Source: an uncultured Candidatus Melainabacteria bacterium
Lineage (GTDB): Bacteria; Cyanobacteriota; Vampirovibrionia; Gastranaerophilales; Gastranaerophilaceae
NCBI GenBank assembly: GCA_934717855.1
Contig: CAKUZI010000011.1
Span: 1 to 63,898, forward strand
Length of the DNA stretch: 63,898 nt
Reading direction: 5' to 3'
This document shows, in pieces, positions 24,617-33,133 of the stretch. The notes under the pieces were generated by a model. The model did no database searches, was not told where the DNA came from, and saw only the letters and a list, made by a program, of their open reading frames with translations. The stretch's first letter is position 1, and every line of letters starts with the position of its first letter. A program made the translations under genes and the position numbers.

Positions 24617-25773
24617 GCTCGAACCTTTCTTGGGTTTCTTACAATAAGACTTTTTCCGTGAGAATCCAATCCGCCTGTTTTTAGTAAGCCAAATTTAGAG
24701 GCTGTTTGATCAATTTTATCTTGCCATTCTTGATAATATGTGTCTTCATAAGATTGGTAACCACCCTCATAAAACATTGCTTTGTCGCCACCAGCTTTTT
24801 TAAAGTGTTCAAAAAGATGTTCGTAAAAATCGGGAAAATAAGCTTTTGTTCTTGCTGGGTGCGCGATTGACATAACACCAGAATTTAGGGTTGTGACAAA
24901 TTTAACAGTATCTTCAAAAGATGAAAATTGTTCAAGCATATTTCCGATTGACGGATGTGCTTTTAAATAAATCTCTCTTGCTTTTTGTATATTTTGTTCA
25001 ATGTCGTCCGGGATATCAGGTAATTCTTCTCCTGTGTATAATTCAAGGACTTTTTTATAAATTTTGTGGTATGGTGCTTGACCTTTAAACATATATTTAA
25101 ATTTATAAATTGGTTTTTCATAAGAAAAATCAGCGTTAGGAAAATAATAATCTAACAAAATTTTGCCTGATGTGTATTTCTTTAAAGGATGCGCAACTTC
25201 GTCTTCTCCTTTTAAAATCATACCATGACATTTCGCAGCTTCTTCTATTGTAAAATTATATTCAGGAAGTGCTGTATTTAGCTTTGTAATCGTTTCTTTT
25301 GCAAGTTTTAGTTTTTGTTCTCTTTTATTAATTAAATATTCATCAAGTTTTTTATCATTAGGGTCAATCCCGTAAACTAATAAATGTACTTGTAATGGTT
25401 TGGGTTGTTTTGGAAAATTGATTGCGATTGTAGAAAATTCAACGCCTAAACAAATATTAGCGTGCTTATAATTTTTTATTAAATTTACTGCTTCTTTGTC
25501 TCCATCAATTGTGTCGTGGTCTGTTATTGCAGTTAAAAAATCCGGAGTATTTATTGTTAAATCTTCTGCAAAATCAAGTAGTTCTTTGACAGTCATTTCT
25601 CCGTCAGAGTATTGTGTATGTACATGCAAATTTGCCTTAAATTGACCGTTATCCAAATATCTTGTGTCATGTGAATCAAGTATGTCTAAGTCGCTTCTTT
25701 CACCGACTTTAAAGGCCTTTTCATCGAAGTTTGAAACTCTTTTTATAAAATCTTTTTCGTTGATAATTCCCAT
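24613..25773 (-). CDS. PHP-domain phosphoesterase
   Basis: 386 aa. It has the PHP motifs ANLHVHTQYSDGEMTVKELL (HxH), AITDHDTIDG (HD) and MSIAHPAR (His), and a final GLDSHG with a late ligand. PHP enzymes include histidinol phosphatases and the RNase AM / 3',5'-nucleotide phosphatase group. The closest layout is the stand-alone PHP phosphoesterase type, but the insertion at about residues 190-270 is larger than usual. The substrate is not predictable. It heads a two-gene unit with the secreted 141-aa protein. Confidence 0.8.
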   Translation of the reverse strand: MGIINEKDFIKRVSNFDEKAFKVGERSDLDILDSHDTRYLDNGQFKANLHVHTQYSDGEMTVKELLDFAEDLTINTPDFLTAITDHDTIDGDKEAVNLIKNYKHANICLGVEFSTIAINFPKQPKPLQVHLLVYGIDPNDKKLDEYLINKREQKLKLAKETITKLNTALPEYNFTIEEAAKCHGMILKGEDEVAHPLKKYTSGKILLDYYFPNADFSYEKPIYKFKYMFKGQAPYHKIYKKVLELYTGEELPDIPDDIEQNIQKAREIYLKAHPSIGNMLEQFSSFEDTVKFVTTLNSGVMSIAHPARTKAYFPDFYEHLFEHFKKAGGDKAMFYEGGYQSYEDTYYQEWQDKIDQTASKFGLLKTGGLDSHGKSLIVRNPRKVRA

Positions 25774-25863
25774 ACTATTATTTTACACAAAAAAGAGATT
25801 GAAACAAAATTAATCATTTTTCGTCAAAACTATTGAATACTAAATTTTTAGAGAGGTTTTAGA

Positions 25864-26811
25864 ATGGTTGTGGATTTATACAAGGATTTGAAACGTGGAA
25901 GTGTTGAGGCTGTTAGTTATGCTGATTATGATGAGGCTGTAGCAGAAGAGCCGAAAACTTTTAATTCAATTTTTAAAGATGATGATATTTTACAAATGTA
26001 TTTAAAAGATATTGGTAAAATAAAATTGTTAAATTCAAAAGATGAAAAAGCTCTTGGAAAACAAATTAAAGAGGGCAAACCGTCTCAAGCAGATATTGCT
26101 AAACGAAAACTTGTTCAAGCAAATTTGCGGTTGGTTGTGAGTATTGCAAAAAAATATATTGGACAAGGTGTTTTGTTTATGGATTTGGTTCAAGAGGGTT
26201 CACTTGGATTAATTAAAGCTGCCGAAAAATTTGATTATTCAAAAAATTTTAAATTTTCAACCTATGCGACTTGGTGGATTAGGCAAACAATAATTCGTGC
26301 AATCTCAAATCACTCAAGGACAATTAGAATTCCTGTGCATATGACAGATAAAATTCGTAAGTATAAAAGAATGTTTACGACATTATCTTTTGAATTAGGG
26401 CGTGAGCCGACAGATTTTGAAATATCTCAGCGTCTTGGAATGACTTTGAAGCAAATATCAGTAATAAAAAGAGCAATAATTAAAGAGCCGATAAGTCTTG
26501 AAACACCGGTTACCGATGATTTGAATATTGGGGATTATATAGAGGACAAATCGTATCATTCTCCGGAAGTTCAAACCAAAAACAATGTTTTGAAAGGAAG
26601 TATAAAGGAATTACTTTCAACTTTGCCGGAAAGAGAAAAGAAAATTGTTTGTTGTCGTTTTGGGATAAATGGTGAAGTACCAAGAACATTGGAGCAATTA
26701 GGCGAGATAATGGGGTATTCAAAAGAGCGAATAAGACAGCTTGAGGATTCAGCCATAACTAAAATTCGTCAGAAAAAAGAGTTAGAACATTTTAGGGATT
26801 TTATTGAATAA
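25864..26811 (+). CDS. Sigma-70 family RNA polymerase sigma factor (RpoD/SigA-like)
   Basis: 315 aa. Region 1.2 is DDILQMYLKDIGKIKLLNSK. Regions 2.1-2.4 include QANLRLVVSIAKKY, DLVQEGSLGLIKAAEKFDY and FSTYATWWIRQTIIRAI, the -10 recognition helix. Region 3 is RIPVHMTDKIRKY. Region 4 ends with GEIMGYSKERIRQLEDSA, the -35 helix. Length and the absence of a long region 1.1 suit either the primary factor of this lineage or a cyanobacterial-type group 2 factor. It is not an ECF or FliA factor. Which promoters it reads is unknown; it could be tested against the bipartite elements described here. Confidence 0.9.
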   Translation: MVVDLYKDLKRGSVEAVSYADYDEAVAEEPKTFNSIFKDDDILQMYLKDIGKIKLLNSKDEKALGKQIKEGKPSQADIAKRKLVQANLRLVVSIAKKYIGQGVLFMDLVQEGSLGLIKAAEKFDYSKNFKFSTYATWWIRQTIIRAISNHSRTIRIPVHMTDKIRKYKRMFTTLSFELGREPTDFEISQRLGMTLKQISVIKRAIIKEPISLETPVTDDLNIGDYIEDKSYHSPEVQTKNNVLKGSIKELLSTLPEREKKIVCCRFGINGEVPRTLEQLGEIMGYSKERIRQLEDSAITKIRQKKELEHFRDFIE

Positions 26812-26915
26812 TAATTTCTGATACATGAGGATGCAAGTTATAATTATGAGGGCTATTCTGAATTTAAGTCAAATGAGTTAGTTTAGTTTTGTTTTTAATA
26901 TATGTTTACATATAC

Positions 26916-26945
26916 GCAATTTTAAGAATTGACTGTCATTATATA
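26916..26945 (+). promoter_or_regulatory. Bipartite element GCAAT-N18-TTATATA
   Basis: GCAAT (26916-26920), 18 bases, TTATATA (26939-26945), directly upstream of the HEXXH protein gene. Confidence 0.45.
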
Positions 26946-26963
26946 TTTTGTAGGAGATTTGTA

Positions 26964-27992
26964 ATGACGATTATTAATAATACATTAAGTTTATCGAAAA
27001 AAGAAATAGCTCAGGGCAGAAATATCGCGAAAGGGCTTACTATGAATGCACATAGATGTATGATTGATAAAACTGTTGAAAAATTTAATTTTGCTATTCC
27101 TACAAACTATCAAGAAAAAAGGTCTCAATTACTAGTGGTGCTTTCTAATTTGGGCGTTTCAAATAAAACATTGAAACAAATAAAAGGAACAAATACTTTT
27201 GGAGAATTTTTAGCGTCAATAATGCAGTTTTCGCGATTTTTGGAAAAACATGAGAGAACAATTCCTCCAGAAAAAATAAAGAGAACAACATCTATTCCGT
27301 TTCAAATAGAACAAGAGGTATATAGGTTAAGAAATTTACGTTCAAACAGCGTGAGAAATATACATACTATTTTTAACACAAAATCTACAAATCCTGATGT
27401 TGTTAAAATAGAAAATATTTTGAAAGAGGAATATGGAATTAAAACAGCTTTGCTTGGAGATGATTTGGTCATTGCAAAAGAGGTGCTGGCAGCTGTTAAG
27501 CAAGCAAAATCTAAAGGAGTAAACCTCCCGAATGAATTTATAGTATCGGAATTTAAGCTTGGTGGTGCTGAATTTATACGTACGTTTAATGATGGACAAG
27601 AGTTGTGTACTGTATTATTACCAACATCAAGCTCTCGGAGTATGTACTTATGTATAAAAAATGGTTTACTTGAGTCAATGCCTGAAAAATATAAACAAGT
27701 TTTAAACAAGTGGAAAGAATTTTGTGGATTTAAAGAACATGGTTCAACTAATTCTCCAATTCACATGGAAACGCATGAAATAATGCATCAAACACATTCT
27801 CCATTAGTTGCTTTTTCGAGTAGAGAAATTCCTGCTAAATTTTTACCTGTCGTTAGAAAATTGTCAGCATATTCTGCAATGAATGAAATGAATAATTATG
27901 AAATATATACAGAACTAGCTACAAAGAATGTTTTAGGGAAACTAGAACCGGATGAAAAAGAATTGTTTAAGTTTTTGGGCGGAGATGTATAA
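26964..27992 (+). CDS. Putative zinc metallopeptidase (HEXXH), lineage-specific
   Basis: 342 aa with no signal peptide. The N-terminal ~250 residues are basic and helical without recognised homology. Near residue 271 is HMETHEIMHQTH, containing HEIMH, a HEXXH zinc-binding motif. About 45 residues later, YEIYTELATKNV offers a Glu that could be the third ligand, as in gluzincins. A short hydrophobic turn and an acidic C terminus follow. The fold cannot be assigned by eye, and HEXXH motifs also occur by chance. AGGAG lies before the ATG at 26964. The upstream bipartite element groups it with the other lineage-specific genes. Confidence 0.6.
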   Translation: MTIINNTLSLSKKEIAQGRNIAKGLTMNAHRCMIDKTVEKFNFAIPTNYQEKRSQLLVVLSNLGVSNKTLKQIKGTNTFGEFLASIMQFSRFLEKHERTIPPEKIKRTTSIPFQIEQEVYRLRNLRSNSVRNIHTIFNTKSTNPDVVKIENILKEEYGIKTALLGDDLVIAKEVLAAVKQAKSKGVNLPNEFIVSEFKLGGAEFIRTFNDGQELCTVLLPTSSSRSMYLCIKNGLLESMPEKYKQVLNKWKEFCGFKEHGSTNSPIHMETHEIMHQTHSPLVAFSSREIPAKFLPVVRKLSAYSAMNEMNNYEIYTELATKNVLGKLEPDEKELFKFLGGDV

Positions 27993-28026
27993 TAAACAGC
28001 AACCTCGCACCTAAAATAAGCTGTTT

Positions 28027-29676
28027 TTATCCAACCAATGATCTGGCAAATTCTATAGATTGTTCGTTAATCTCTCCACCGGCAAGTTCTGCGAGGGCTT
28101 TAATTCTGTTTTCTCCAGTCAAAACGTAAACTTCAACTTTAGTTTCGTCATCTTGAGATTTGCGTACGTAAAAATGTTTATTTGCTTTTGACGCAATAAT
28201 CGCTTGGTGCGTAATCACAATAATTTGATGATATTTGGAAAGTTCTAAGATTTCATCCGCAACACTTTGAGAAGCTTTGCCGGAAATTCCAGTATCAATC
28301 TCATCAAAAATCACTGTGTTAATGTCATCACTTTGTGCAAAGATTGATTTAATAGCAAGCATTACACGAGAAATTTCGCCACCGGATGCAACTTTTGCAA
28401 GTGGTTTTAAATCTTCAGAAACGTTAGTTGAAATTAAAAATTCAACATTATCAATTCCGTCCGAACAAAGTTCTTTAGGTTGAACAGATATTTCAAATCT
28501 GGCTTTTGGAAGTTCTAATTTTTCAAGTTTTTCTTGGATTAAAACTGATAAAACTTGAGCAAAATTTTTCCTGTTTTCGCTGATTTCTTCTGCTGTTTTG
28601 TATAATGTTTTTTCTGTTGAGCGAATTTTTTCTTCTAGCTCTTCAATATTTTGCGTTGAAAATTCTATTGCATTTAGTTCTTGAGAAAGGTTTTCAAAAG
28701 TTTCTAAAACGCTTTCTAAAGTTCCGCCATATTTCCGTTTTAACTTATCAAGAATATATAAGCGTTCTTGGATTTCATTTAGTCTTTCTGTATCGTTGTC
28801 TAAATTTTGACTATATTCTCTAAGTTCAGACGCTGAATCTCGAAGTCTTTCTATAGCATCAATAAGATTGCTTTCGGTCTCTTCTAGATTTTTGTCCATA
28901 GAGGCTGCTTTGCTAATATTTTGTTTGATTTTACCCAAAGCTTCCATAATAGAGCCGTCATCCCCATTTATTGCCCAATATGAAGTGCCAGTTAGTTCTT
29001 TTAATTTTTCTGCATTCTCTAAAACTTCAAGCTCTTCATTTAATTCATCATCTTCTGTTGGACTTTTAATAGCAGCTGAATCAATTTCATTAATTTGAAA
29101 TTTTAAAAATTCAATTTGGTTTTCTGTTGTATTAGAGGCAGTCTTAAGTGTTTCTAATTGAGACTTCATTTGTTGAAGAATTTTGTAATCTTCTCTATAT
29201 TTCTCTAATTTTACTCCATATGCCTCTTTTGCATAATTGTCTAATAACGTAATATGATATTTAGGTTGCATAAAAGCATATGTCTGGTGTTGAGAATGAA
29301 TATCTAAAAAATAATTCTTTAAATTTTTTATAAATTCTTGGTTGACTAAAGTGCCGTTAACTCTAGAACGAACACCGTTTTGAGAGATTTCTTTTGTTAA
29401 AACTATTTCAGAACCGTTATTGTCAACTCCATTTTCTTCAAATAATTGAGATAAATTATGTTTTGTATTCTCAATTACGAGTTCAATTACGGCTTTATCT
29501 TTGTCATGTTTAATTACGTCTTTTGAAACTCGTGGTGCAAAAGCTATATCAATAGCGTTAATCAAGATACTTTTGCCGGCACCTGTTTCACCGGTGATTA
29601 CGTTTAAGCCGGAATCGAAATTGGCTATCAATTCATCAATTAATATATAATTTTTTATTCTCAATTGTTTAATCAT
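28027..29676 (-). CDS. recN: DNA repair protein RecN
   Basis: 549 aa of the SMC-like ATPase RecN, which gathers broken DNA ends during recombination repair. It begins MIKQLRIKNYILIDELIANF, with Walker A GETGAGKSIL at about residue 31. A central coiled coil spans ~150-370. The signature KVASGGEISRVMLAI and Walker B VIFDEIDTGISGKAS follow, then the D-loop/His IVITHQAIIAS. Promoter TTGCCC-N17-TATGCT ends six bases before the ATG, with no ribosome binding site, so it is probably leaderless. It sits downstream of the TMEM43 gene. Confidence 0.96.
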   Translation of the reverse strand: MIKQLRIKNYILIDELIANFDSGLNVITGETGAGKSILINAIDIAFAPRVSKDVIKHDKDKAVIELVIENTKHNLSQLFEENGVDNNGSEIVLTKEISQNGVRSRVNGTLVNQEFIKNLKNYFLDIHSQHQTYAFMQPKYHITLLDNYAKEAYGVKLEKYREDYKILQQMKSQLETLKTASNTTENQIEFLKFQINEIDSAAIKSPTEDDELNEELEVLENAEKLKELTGTSYWAINGDDGSIMEALGKIKQNISKAASMDKNLEETESNLIDAIERLRDSASELREYSQNLDNDTERLNEIQERLYILDKLKRKYGGTLESVLETFENLSQELNAIEFSTQNIEELEEKIRSTEKTLYKTAEEISENRKNFAQVLSVLIQEKLEKLELPKARFEISVQPKELCSDGIDNVEFLISTNVSEDLKPLAKVASGGEISRVMLAIKSIFAQSDDINTVIFDEIDTGISGKASQSVADEILELSKYHQIIVITHQAIIASKANKHFYVRKSQDDETKVEVYVLTGENRIKALAELAGGEINEQSIEFARSLVG

Positions 29677-29729
29677 ACTTTTAGCATAGAACAACATTGG
29701 ATTTTGGGCAATAGGTTTAATGTTGTATC

Positions 29730-30779
29730 TTATTCAGAAATTATTATTTTTTTCTTTTTCTTAAGTGATATTATTGCGAATATAGCGAGAATTATTGCAG
29801 GAATTGCTATTTCTGGTCTTACTGCAAGCCAGCTAAACGCAATAGCTATTGTTCCCAATGCAATTGTGATAACTATAATTGCCAGAGTAATTGTAAACTG
29901 GGTGATTTCTCCTAAAATAGGCACTTTATCTGTAATATTGGCAATAGGTTGTAATATAAGATTAAGTCCGATAAACATTAACAATAGACATATTCCTCTA
30001 ATTCTCCAGGTGTTGCCTGAATTATTGTTTTGGTATTCATCAAGTATTTGATTTAAATTTTTAATTCCGTCAGTAATTATTACTAAATTACCATATTTTG
30101 TATTCATTGGAATAAGTTGATTTCCGGATTGTTTAGCAATTATAGAAAAATTTTTGCCGGATGGAATATATGAGTAAAATAGTTTTTCGTCTCCAATATC
30201 CGGATTGTCGTAATCTTTTCCGGTAAAATAAAATCCGTTATATATTTTGAATTTGTTGTTGTATGGGAGTTGTTGGAGTTTAATTGGTGAATTTATTTTT
30301 TTTACAATGTCTTCAGATAAGTAAAAATGCCCCAGTTTTACGTTTTTTGCATAAATTTCTAATGGTTTATATTTATATGTTTTAGGGTTTTGGAACTCTG
30401 GTTTCTCAAAAAAATCAGAATTAGTGAGCTCACTATTCCATTCTTTTTTGTATTGGTAATTTTGATTATTTGAATTATAAATCTCTTGCCATTGATAAAT
30501 TTCAGTAGTTCTTTTTAATGCAATAGTATTTGGCAAGCTGACTATTCCGTCAGAAAGGTTTTGGTTAGAATTTACTAATCCTGATATTTGTACAAGTTTG
30601 TTATTGTTTGCGGGGGATGGGGTTGAGTATGTCAGTTCGATTGCATTCTTTTTTGCATAATCAGTCAATCTGACTAAATTTACAAAGTTCTGTTCATTAA
30701 AAAATAAAAACAAAATCGAAACTACAAATAAAATTAAACCGATTCCGACTCCGACATAACCGCTGTTAATTTTCGTCAT
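29730..30779 (-). CDS. TMEM43-family membrane protein
   Basis: 349 aa with one N-terminal membrane helix (YVGVGIGLILFVVSILFLFF) and three or four C-terminal helices from about residue 260, enclosing a large extracytoplasmic domain. The layout and the segments IALKRTTEIYQWQEIY and KLVQISGLVNS match the TMEM43/LUMA family, which is found sporadically in bacteria and in animals. The bacterial function is unknown. It follows the 108-aa gene after 17 bases, so the two probably form an operon. Confidence 0.78.
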   Translation of the reverse strand: MTKINSGYVGVGIGLILFVVSILFLFFNEQNFVNLVRLTDYAKKNAIELTYSTPSPANNNKLVQISGLVNSNQNLSDGIVSLPNTIALKRTTEIYQWQEIYNSNNQNYQYKKEWNSELTNSDFFEKPEFQNPKTYKYKPLEIYAKNVKLGHFYLSEDIVKKINSPIKLQQLPYNNKFKIYNGFYFTGKDYDNPDIGDEKLFYSYIPSGKNFSIIAKQSGNQLIPMNTKYGNLVIITDGIKNLNQILDEYQNNNSGNTWRIRGICLLLMFIGLNLILQPIANITDKVPILGEITQFTITLAIIVITIALGTIAIAFSWLAVRPEIAIPAIILAIFAIISLKKKKKIIISE

Positions 30780-30796
30780 ATATAAGTAGCTTTCTT

Positions 30797-31123
30797 TTAT
30801 TCAATTAATCCTAAATCTCTTAAAAATCTGGAGTTTTCAGATAATTCCATTAGTCTTTCGTCATCTGATGGGTCTACAACTCCTTTAGAGAATAATTGTG
30901 TCATAATTTCGTCGTGCGAATTGTTTTCGGGATTAGAGAGTGCAAGTTTAGTGAAATTTTTTATATCGCAATTGCGCTCGTATAAATTTACAGCAGTTTT
31001 GGTTAGTTTGTTTAAGAAAACACTTTTTTTACTATCAAAATCAACGCTCAACGGGTTAGTTGCAACACTATTGTGTTTTTCCCTCTCTAAAGTTAGTTTT
31101 TGTGCTAATTTTTTAAACATCAT
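30797..31123 (-). CDS. Small helical protein, unknown function
   Basis: 108 aa, all-helical and charged, with no signal or membrane segment (FKKLAQKLTLEREKHNSVAT, FTKLALSNPENNSHDEIM). No family is recognised. AGAGGG precedes the start and a TATAAT box lies further upstream, so this is the first gene of the unit with the TMEM43 protein. Confidence 0.65.
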   Translation of the reverse strand: MMFKKLAQKLTLEREKHNSVATNPLSVDFDSKKSVFLNKLTKTAVNLYERNCDIKNFTKLALSNPENNSHDEIMTQLFSKGVVDPSDDERLMELSENSRFLRDLGLIE

Positions 31124-31275
31124 AACACTATCCCTCTAATTAACATTATACTACACGTGTCAAAAATGTCTACAATTCTTAACATTTGTGAATTAGGTAG
31201 TTTTTGCTTGATTAAAACTTATATTTAAACTAAAATAATTGCATAAATTCAGTAAATAAGGAAAAGAGGTTATAA

Positions 31276-32541
31276 ATGCTTGATATCAAAATGATTAGAG
31301 AGAATCCTGAAAAGGTAAATGAACTTTTAAAAAGAAGAAATCCGGAACTTTCTATTGACGGAGTTTTAGAAATTGATGCTGAAAGAAGAAAAATTCAAAC
31401 TCAAGCGGATGAATTACGTGCTAAAAGAAAAAATGATTCACAAAAAATTGGTATGATGAAAAAGAATGGCGAAAACACAGATGCTATTCAAGAAGAAGTC
31501 CGTAAACTTGGCGATGATATCAAGTCATTAGAAGAAAAACAAACAGAATTAGATGAAAAACAACGTGATTTGTTGCTTCATATTCCGAATATTCCAGATG
31601 AAACAACTCCAATCGGGTTGTCAGAAGATGACAATGTGGAAGTTTACAAATGGGGTGAACCAAGAAAATTTGATTTTGAATTCAAGGCTCACTGGGATTT
31701 GTGTGAAGAAAAAAATCTTGTTGACTTTGAGCGTGGTGTAAAACTTTCTCAAAGTAGATTTATTTTGTACAGAGGTAAAGGTTCTCGCTTGGAAAGAGCT
31801 ATTATCAATTTCTTCCTTGATTATCATACAGAAAAACAAGGCTATGAAGAAATTCTTCCTCCATTTATGGCAAATTCTGCAACAATGACAGGTACAGGAC
31901 AACTTCCAAAATTTAAAGAAGATATGTACAAATGTGAGAATGAAGATTTATTCTTAATTCCGACTGCAGAAGTTCCTGTTACCAATATTTATTCAGGTGA
32001 AATCTTGTCAGAAGATGATTTGCCAAAATACATGACAGCGTACACTCCTTGCTTTAGAAGAGAATCTGGTTCTGCAGGTCGTGATACAAGAGGTTTAATC
32101 AGAGTTCACCAGTTTAATAAAGTTGAACTTGTAAAACTTTGTACTCCTCAAACAAGTAAAGATGAACACGAAAAATTAACAGAAGATGCTGAAAAAATGC
32201 TTCAAATGTTAGAACTTCCATATCGTAGAGAAGCTTTGTCAACAGGAGATATTGGCTTTTCTGCTAACAAATGTTGGGACTTGGAAGTTTGGATGCCTTC
32301 TTACGGAACCTATAAAGAAATCTCAAGCTGTTCTAATTACGGCGATTACCAAGCTAGACGTGCCAATATTCGTTACCGAGACAAAGCTACAGGAAAAACG
32401 CAATTTGTTCACACAATTAATGGTTCTGGGCTTGCTGTTGGTAGAACATTTGCTGCAATTGTTGAAAATTATCAACAAGAAGATGGTACAATCATAATTC
32501 CTGAAGTTCTTAGAAAATATACAGGATTTGATAAAATATAA
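31276..32541 (+). CDS. serS: Seryl-tRNA synthetase
   Basis: A 421-aa class II synthetase of standard length. It starts MLDIKMIRENPEKVNELLKR. A long antiparallel coiled-coil arm (about 30-100) contacts the variable arm of tRNA-Ser. The core has TAEVPVTNIYSGEIL, motif 2 FRRESGSAGRDTRGLIRVHQ and motif 3 NGSGLAVGRTFAAIVENYQ with the ATP-binding Arg. A promoter with TTGCTT-N16-TAAACT lies upstream and AAGAGG precedes the ATG. It is monocistronic and ends at a terminator shared with the convergent gene. Confidence 0.97.
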   Translation: MLDIKMIRENPEKVNELLKRRNPELSIDGVLEIDAERRKIQTQADELRAKRKNDSQKIGMMKKNGENTDAIQEEVRKLGDDIKSLEEKQTELDEKQRDLLLHIPNIPDETTPIGLSEDDNVEVYKWGEPRKFDFEFKAHWDLCEEKNLVDFERGVKLSQSRFILYRGKGSRLERAIINFFLDYHTEKQGYEEILPPFMANSATMTGTGQLPKFKEDMYKCENEDLFLIPTAEVPVTNIYSGEILSEDDLPKYMTAYTPCFRRESGSAGRDTRGLIRVHQFNKVELVKLCTPQTSKDEHEKLTEDAEKMLQMLELPYRREALSTGDIGFSANKCWDLEVWMPSYGTYKEISSCSNYGDYQARRANIRYRDKATGKTQFVHTINGSGLAVGRTFAAIVENYQQEDGTIIIPEVLRKYTGFDKI

Positions 32542-32561
32542 ACAATAAAGACAATAAATAA

Positions 32562-32597
32562 AAAAATACCGCTCATATTACATGAGTGGTATTTTTA
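32562..32597. terminator. Bidirectional terminator after serS
   Basis: Stem AAATACCGCTCAT / ATGAGTGGTATTT, A-rich before and T-rich after, between convergent genes. Confidence 0.85.
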
Positions 32598-32615
32598 TTG
32601 TATAAATATCATTTT

Positions 32616-32996
32616 TTATTCAATGTTGCTCAATGCTTGTCTTTTAGTGTTTTCAAGTTCTATATTTTCAGACATTTTGTCTGCTTTTTTGCATATTGAT
32701 TTAATAAATTTTAGCGGACTTCTTAATCTGTAAAACAAACCTTCTTGAGGATGTTTTGTAGCAACTGAAGTTCTGAAATCTTTTGGGAAAATATTTGCCC
32801 CTAATTTTGTTGATTTTGTTGTATATAAAGTTATATCTACATTTTTGTTAAGTTTTTGTTCTGTAATTAACTTTGCAATTTCTTCAATATCAGTTGCTGA
32901 TGCTCTTTTTTGTAAAGCTTCTTTTACTCCGGCGTGTATGTGAAAAGCTCCAAAGCTTTGTTGATGTGAGCGGTTGTAAGATTGGTTGATTTGCAT
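32616..32996 (-). CDS. Lineage-specific 126-aa protein
   Basis: A basic protein beginning MQINQSYNRSHQQSFGAFHI. Short N termini with a SFGA or NFGA element are, as I recall, frequent in gut Melainabacteria proteins; that is memory rather than a search. The rest is a helix (VKEALQKRASATDIEEIAKL) and a beta-rich middle. No signal peptide or known domain is seen. AGGAG lies before the ATG at 32996; the longer open frame has no ribosome binding site. Confidence 0.65.
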   Translation of the reverse strand: MQINQSYNRSHQQSFGAFHIHAGVKEALQKRASATDIEEIAKLITEQKLNKNVDITLYTTKSTKLGANIFPKDFRTSVATKHPQEGLFYRLRSPLKFIKSICKKADKMSENIELENTKRQALSNIE

Positions 32997-33133
32997 AAAT
33001 TTTCTCCTTTTTTTTGTTTGAAAAACCATAAAAAATTTTTTTGCTAGTTTTGGAAAACAAATTGCAACATATTTTACAAATCTTACTTTTTAGGGCATAA
33101 TAATATTGAAAGAATAGTTTTTAAGGAGTAAAG

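Noticed and set aside
32997..33095. GCAAT upstream of the 126-aa gene as another bipartite element
   Set aside because: At 18 bases the sequence is poly-A, and no TTTATAT occurs at the correct spacing.
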